A DNA stretch of 64,000 bases. Source: Rotaria sordida. Its lineage: Eukaryota > Rotifera > Eurotatoria > Philodinida > Philodinidae. The notes under the pieces were generated by a model. The model searched no databases. It saw only the letters and a program-made list of their open reading frames with translations, and was not told the DNA's origin. The stretch is from positions 38,086 through 102,085 of the forward strand of contig CAJNOL010000084.1 in the NCBI GenBank assembly GCA_905250125.1, read 5' to 3'. Numbering within the stretch: position 1 is the first letter of the stretch; each line of letters begins with the position of its first letter. A program made the position numbers and the translations under genes. Shown here one piece after another: positions 59,596 through 64,000 of the stretch.

Positions 59596-62595
59596 ATGTT
59601 ATTGTTTTATCTAATTTTTTTCTTATTCTCGAATCGAATTCATGCAAGAAATGCTAGTATGGAATATATACCAAAAATTGAAGATATATATCCATTACTT
59701 AATAATGATCAAATCGAAATAATTGCTGCTCAATTTCATCAAAATCTTAATTGGGAATATGGAAATATGCCTATGCCATTAACTGAAGCTGAAGAAACAA
59801 CACCAAATCAACCTATTTCTCGTGAATCACAAATAAGACCAGGAATATATAAAGCTGGTCATAATTATCGTCCTGGAGAAATGCATCCATATCGTATTGA
59901 ACAATATGGTGTTCATTCTCAATCGAAACATCATATATTTTTCATTCGACATGGTAAATTGAAATAAATAAATAATTAATAATAAAAGACATTAAAAAAA
60001 GAATAATAGTTTTTGTTATTTGTTAAATTCTTTAGGATTATATTTTTATACAGAAGATGAACCAAATTCACATTTACTTCGTTATGGAAAATATCAAGCA
60101 CGTATGGCAGGTCATAAAATAAATCAAACAATATATGGATTAATAGAAAAATTAGGTCCATTAACACGACCAATTAAATTAGTATCAAGTACACAAACAC
60201 GTGCATTTGAAACTCTATACAATATTCGTTTACAACTTAGTAATAATTTTGAATTTGAAACAGAACTTATTCAAGATTCTGGTCTTAGTGAATGCGTGTA
60301 TAATTATATTTTTAAAAAATTAATTTATTTAGAAAAAAAAAAAACTATATCATTTTTTTTTGTTTTCTTAGTGACGCAACTAAACAACGTAATCGTTGGC
60401 TTTATTTTGTTCGTGAATATTTACAACCAATTAAATCACAACAACCTGAACATATAATAACAATTATAGCTAGTCATGGAAATATTTTAACAGCTTTTGA
60501 TCATATTATTAAAAATTTTATTCATAAAAAAAGACCTCCGTCAGGATTTCCAACGTTTCCTCTTCCATCAGGAACTGGATTAGCACATGGCGATACATTA
60601 CATTATACTTCTATTGGAGTTGAACCACTTCAATTACAACAGATTATTCGTATGAATAATATTCCAATAACTGTCAATCATGCACACTTAAGAAAAGATT
60701 TTTATTATGAATGGGCTAATTTCCATAAATGTAGAGTAAGTAAAAAGAAAAAATATCAATGATTTATTGAAATTTAAAAAATCATTTTGTAATTAAATTC
60801 TACTCAAAAAAAATTGGTCTTGGGCTAGTTACATTTCAATCGTATGAAATTTTCAGCCCTATAACATTATGACAATTTCGAGCGTATCTAATAAACAAAA
60901 GTCAAAAATAGCTCATATGGTAATTCAAAATCTTCTGTGAGCTTTCATTGATGGAAAAACTGCAGTTTCACATGCTCTTTCAAACAAAAAAGCAATTAAA
61001 TGTATGTAATCAAGGCTTGCAGAGAAATCTGGGATGAAGCATAAATAAAGAAAATGAAAAGTGAAAAAGAGTGTTCGCTTTTTCTAAAAAAAAAAGCTAC
61101 ATATTTTTCAAGCAGAAGGTAATGGAAATCATCAAAAAACGGATTGCCAAATAGTTGTTTTGTGGAAGACTAGATTTCGAATTATCTTCCTATGTATTTA
61201 TTAGAGATATACAGGCTAAGCTTTTGCCATATTCTATAACATATCTATCGAATTCAGAGTTTTCGATATTCTTTAGATATTCAAGAAGCTAAAAATTCCA
61301 CAGAAAGCTCTTTGATCCTCTGATCCTTCCCACAATAGACGATCTGCCAGTAGACCGTCCTTCTTTCGGGACTTGCCCAAATCTTATTTGCCTTACAACC
61401 AAATTGTCTGCTTATTTTTATTTCATTTTCTGTCAAAAAAAGGCAAATAATGTTTCAAGGTTCGACTCCTACCGTGATAAGTAGTATCACGGTAGACATG
61501 TACAGGATAAGCTTTTTTCATACTCTGTATTCGGACTGAGAAAAATTTTCTAACCCTTACCCGACCGTATTCTGCTGAGAGGAGGAAACCCTTAAATCTC
61601 CAAGTCAGCAACAGCATTATTAAAAAAAAAGACTTAGACTATTTCGGAACGTTTTAATCATTATTATTATGTATGCTGTATCAGTGAGTTTATTAGAACT
61701 GAATAAATTCTAATATAGGAATTTTTCAAGAAATTATTTCTAAAAAGACATTCTTTTTTAAATGAAATAAAACTTTGTTTTTTTTTTCTTGTTTTTCTCA
61801 TTCTAAGTCATATCATGGTCGTTCAAATATGAGAAATTATATTCAAACAGCTCTTATAGACACTATATTTGCTAAAGATCATTTTCAAAATAAAATGAAA
61901 AATTTTGAAAATATTGTTTATTTCGAAATGAAACATGAATATATTACACATATATTACCCATGTTAATGCATACTTGTCGTACTTATCTTTATCGTCTAC
62001 CTTTAATTCAAGCAAATACAGATTTTGAATCATTTAATCGTTTGATGTCACCTATACCTATTCCAGCTACAGTAGAAGAACAAACTTCAACATTAAAAAT
62101 ACCATTATATCAATTTAGTGCATATGGTATGCCATTTCGAGTCGATAATAGTATACAAAAATTTCGAAAAAGTTCAACAATAAATCGACAATATGTTTCA
62201 CCTGATGCTGTTCATCCAGAATCACGTATATTGTTATTTTTAATTCGACATGATAAGTAGATGTTGAATGACAGAGAAGAAAATATTTTCTTTTTTTTTT
62301 CGTTTCAATATTCTACGTCTTAATGTTAACACAGGTGATGAAAAAACATCATATTTAACTCGTCTTGGTATTAATCAGATACGTGGTATTATGTCACAAA
62401 TACATAATACTATTTATTCATATCAACAAAGATTATCTGAACAAGGTCATATATTTCCTGTGAATATAGTAGCTGATCCAACAATTCAATCAGCTGAATC
62501 ATGTTTTCATGTACGAAGTCTTTTACTTAGTGTTAACTATACGGTGTCAGAACAAGTTACTGATCTTGGACTTCAATATAATTATTTTCAAAAAA
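59596..62595 (+). CDS. Tandem-domain histidine phosphatase (phosphoglycerate mutase-like superfamily), 3' end outside window
   Basis: Signal-like N-terminus (LLFYLIFFLFSN), so probably secretory. Exons 59596-59953, 60036-60297, 60372-60735, 61808-62252 and 62335-62595 keep phase. Domain 1: FFIRHG at the exon 1/2 junction (phosphohistidine motif), VSSTQTRAFET, and ASHGNI supplying the second histidine. Domain 2 repeats the plan: HPESRILLFLIRH, then after the intron GDEKTSYLTRLGINQIRG and NIVADPTIQSAESC (an SxxxR-type arginine is not seen there). The domain 2 exon ends ..CATG followed by ATAAGT instead of GTAAGT; without splicing the frame stops at once. The last visible exon ends at a GTATG donor and further exons are expected beyond 64000. 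Substrate unknown. Confidence 0.72.
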
Positions 62596-62767
62596 GTATG
62601 AATATTTTCTTATACAGTAATTGACAAAAGTCTATCCTCTTCCCATATCTCGAATACTATACATGCTGGAAGTCTGGAAATCTATGTGCACTTACTCCAT
62701 TAACGACGAAAGGTCTTCAAGAGATAAATTGCTTTTAAGCTGGTACTATGTTCAATTGATAGGTTCT

Positions 62768-63263
62768 AGTAAGTAGGTAAATATTATAGAATGATTCGAG
62801 CTGCTAGGCCTTTGTTATTGAGATTTCGAATGTTTAGTGGATTTTTTCTGTAGAGTCTTAGTTTTCAAGCGAAATCATACTTTTGAATTTGGATCTGAAA
62901 CTTTGCCCATATGAGAGTACCCATTAGAATAACTTTTAGAAAAAACTTCGGAATTTGTTAACCAAGTAACTCCGAGATATGAGTTTTTCAAAACATCCAT
63001 CCCTTTTTACAATAATCATGGTAAAAGACCTATATTTTAAAAAAACTCATATCTTGGAAAGATTTGGTGAAAAAATTCTAAAATTTTGTCTACAAGCCAG
63101 TCTAACCGGTGCCTTTCTGTAGACAAAATTTTAGATCAAAATTCGAAAGTATAATTTCGCGTGAAAACTGGGGTCCTACAGGACAAAATTCACTAAAAGT
63201 TCGGTATCTTGACAATAAAGACCTAGAAGCTCGCATCATTCGAGGATATTTACTTACTCACTA
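62768..63263. mobile_element. Foldback element, 0.5 kb, downstream intron or flank
   Basis: Left end AGTAAGTAGGTAAATATT pairs with GATATTTACTTACTC at the right; long matching arms include ATTCGAGC..CTAGG and TTTTCA-GCGAAAT-ATACT around a centre near 63015. The core (GGATCTGAAACTTTG, CTCCGAGATATGAG) is that of the 15111 family, while the ends differ. Noncoding. Confidence 0.75.
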
Positions 63264-63423
63264 GATCTTATCAATTGAATATAATTCCAGCTTAAAATGG
63301 ATTTATCATTTGGAAACCTTGCCTCCCAAGATGTAGGTCTGAGACACGATCTTACCTTGGTTGTTTAAATGGAACGAGAATTAGTCATGTACTTGGTAAC
63401 AGGCAACGAGAAATTTAGTAGAC

Positions 63424-64000
63424 AATCTTTTTTCAGGCTAAAAGCTTGAAGCGATCACTGCTGATTCTCAAAGACGATAAAACCGATCAAGTTGAAATTT
63501 TTACAGCAAAAATAAGGAGATACGTGTTTGAGAAAAAATTTTGACGTGAATTTTTGCTGAGAAACCCTAGTTTCCTCTAGAGTCACATCCGGGTTGCTTA
63601 CAACCTCCCATCTAACTTTGTTTAATCATGCTGGAATTTTTACCACTGATACTTGGAAGCATTTATTAAAGGTGCAATCGGTCGTTTTCATCTTTGACTT
63701 TCCTACTCGAATTTTACGTATTTATGTCATAAAACTTCGAAGAAGCTTAAAATTACTTCCGAGATATAGTCTTAGGTATCTCGAAAAAAGTACTCAGTTC
63801 AATCGAATAAAGTTCGATGGGGAAGGGGTCGTAAACAATCAGGGTGCGATCCTATAAAAACCACAACTTTCCAGAAATAAGCCGCAAAAATCTACTTCAA
63901 AATTTTTTTCTCAAACACCTTTCTCTTTACTTTTGGTGTAAAAATTTCAACTTGACCGGTCGTATCGTCTCCGAGAACCAGAAACGGTTAAAAAAGATGC
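63424..64000. mobile_element. Second terminal foldback, right end at or beyond window edge
   Basis: GACAATCTTTTTTCAGGC and ACGATAAAACCGATCAAGTTGAAATTTTTACA at 63424-63515 pair with the reverse complement at 63940-63997. TTTGAGAAAAAATTTTGA-GTGAATTTTTGC likewise pairs with 63880-63920. The central part (63590-63857) has a short ORF without known domains. The sequence differs from the ACAAGGGAAC family. Confidence 0.7.

Noticed and set aside
61455..61500. GGTTCGACTCC resembling a tRNA T-arm
   Set aside because: The neighbouring CTACCGTGATAAG..ATCACGGTAG is a small palindrome, and no anticodon or D-arm is found upstream.

Overview
This is an AT-rich eukaryotic window whose genes are split by very short introns (about 50-110 bp, GT..AG). 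It is best explained as a bdelloid rotifer genome. The evidence is the compact introns, a decayed ADP-ribosyltransferase-TPR gene of a type common in bdelloids, many splice-acceptor-like sequences directly in front of start codons (as expected for spliced-leader trans-splicing, which is known in bdelloids), an NDH-2 type alternative NADH dehydrogenase, and a heavy load of palindromic repeats. The species cannot be named from the sequence alone.

Layout. 1-5167 (-): SLC35E2-like nucleotide-sugar transporter, running off the left edge and carrying a 4-kb repeat-filled intron. 7122-8870 (+): ADP-ribosyltransferase-TPR pseudogene. 8870-21030: a 12-kb gene desert holding a 0.62-kb foldback, a 210-bp TA-flanked MITE and a 1.3-kb palindrome. 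21034-22203 (+): intronless class A GPCR. 22526-24222 (+): Disabled (DAB) endocytic adaptor with tandemly duplicated exons and a sequence gap. 24713-25436 (+): remnant of an angiotensin-converting-enzyme (M2) gene. 32347-25795 (-): tight head-to-tail cluster of five genes (FLVCR/SLC49-type transporter, PPIL3 cyclophilin, CRIPT, HINT2-like, small DPY30/RII-fold protein). 32431-33915 (+): divergent from that cluster, one ORF joining an NMN adenylyltransferase domain to a protein kinase domain. 34866-35130: hAT-like element with an 8-bp target duplication. 36643-37251 (-): DUSP23-like protein that has lost its catalytic residues. 37330-38170: degenerate minisatellites. 39015-40098 (+): vWA-domain secreted protein with a frameshift. 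46928-41306 (-): second SLC49-type transporter followed head-to-tail by an FBXO31-like F-box gene. 48059-48875 (-): LSM1. 49335-50384 (+): raftlin-like protein. 50509-56451 (-): alternative NADH dehydrogenase with two EF-hand-like insertions. 59596 to beyond 62595 (+): tandem-domain histidine phosphatase with an abnormal splice donor. 62596-64000: two further foldbacks.

Cross-cutting signals. (1) At least eight genes have a T-rich ..AG within 0-3 nt of the ATG, and three more have one 16-40 nt upstream. With gaps of only 81-147 bp, this makes the five-gene cluster a candidate trans-spliced polycistron. (2) Almost every intron longer than 1 kb contains a foldback or repeat, so intron size here appears to be set by non-autonomous element insertion. 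(3) The NMNAT-kinase fusion is the most unusual protein in the window, linking NAD synthesis to a probable protein kinase in one polypeptide.
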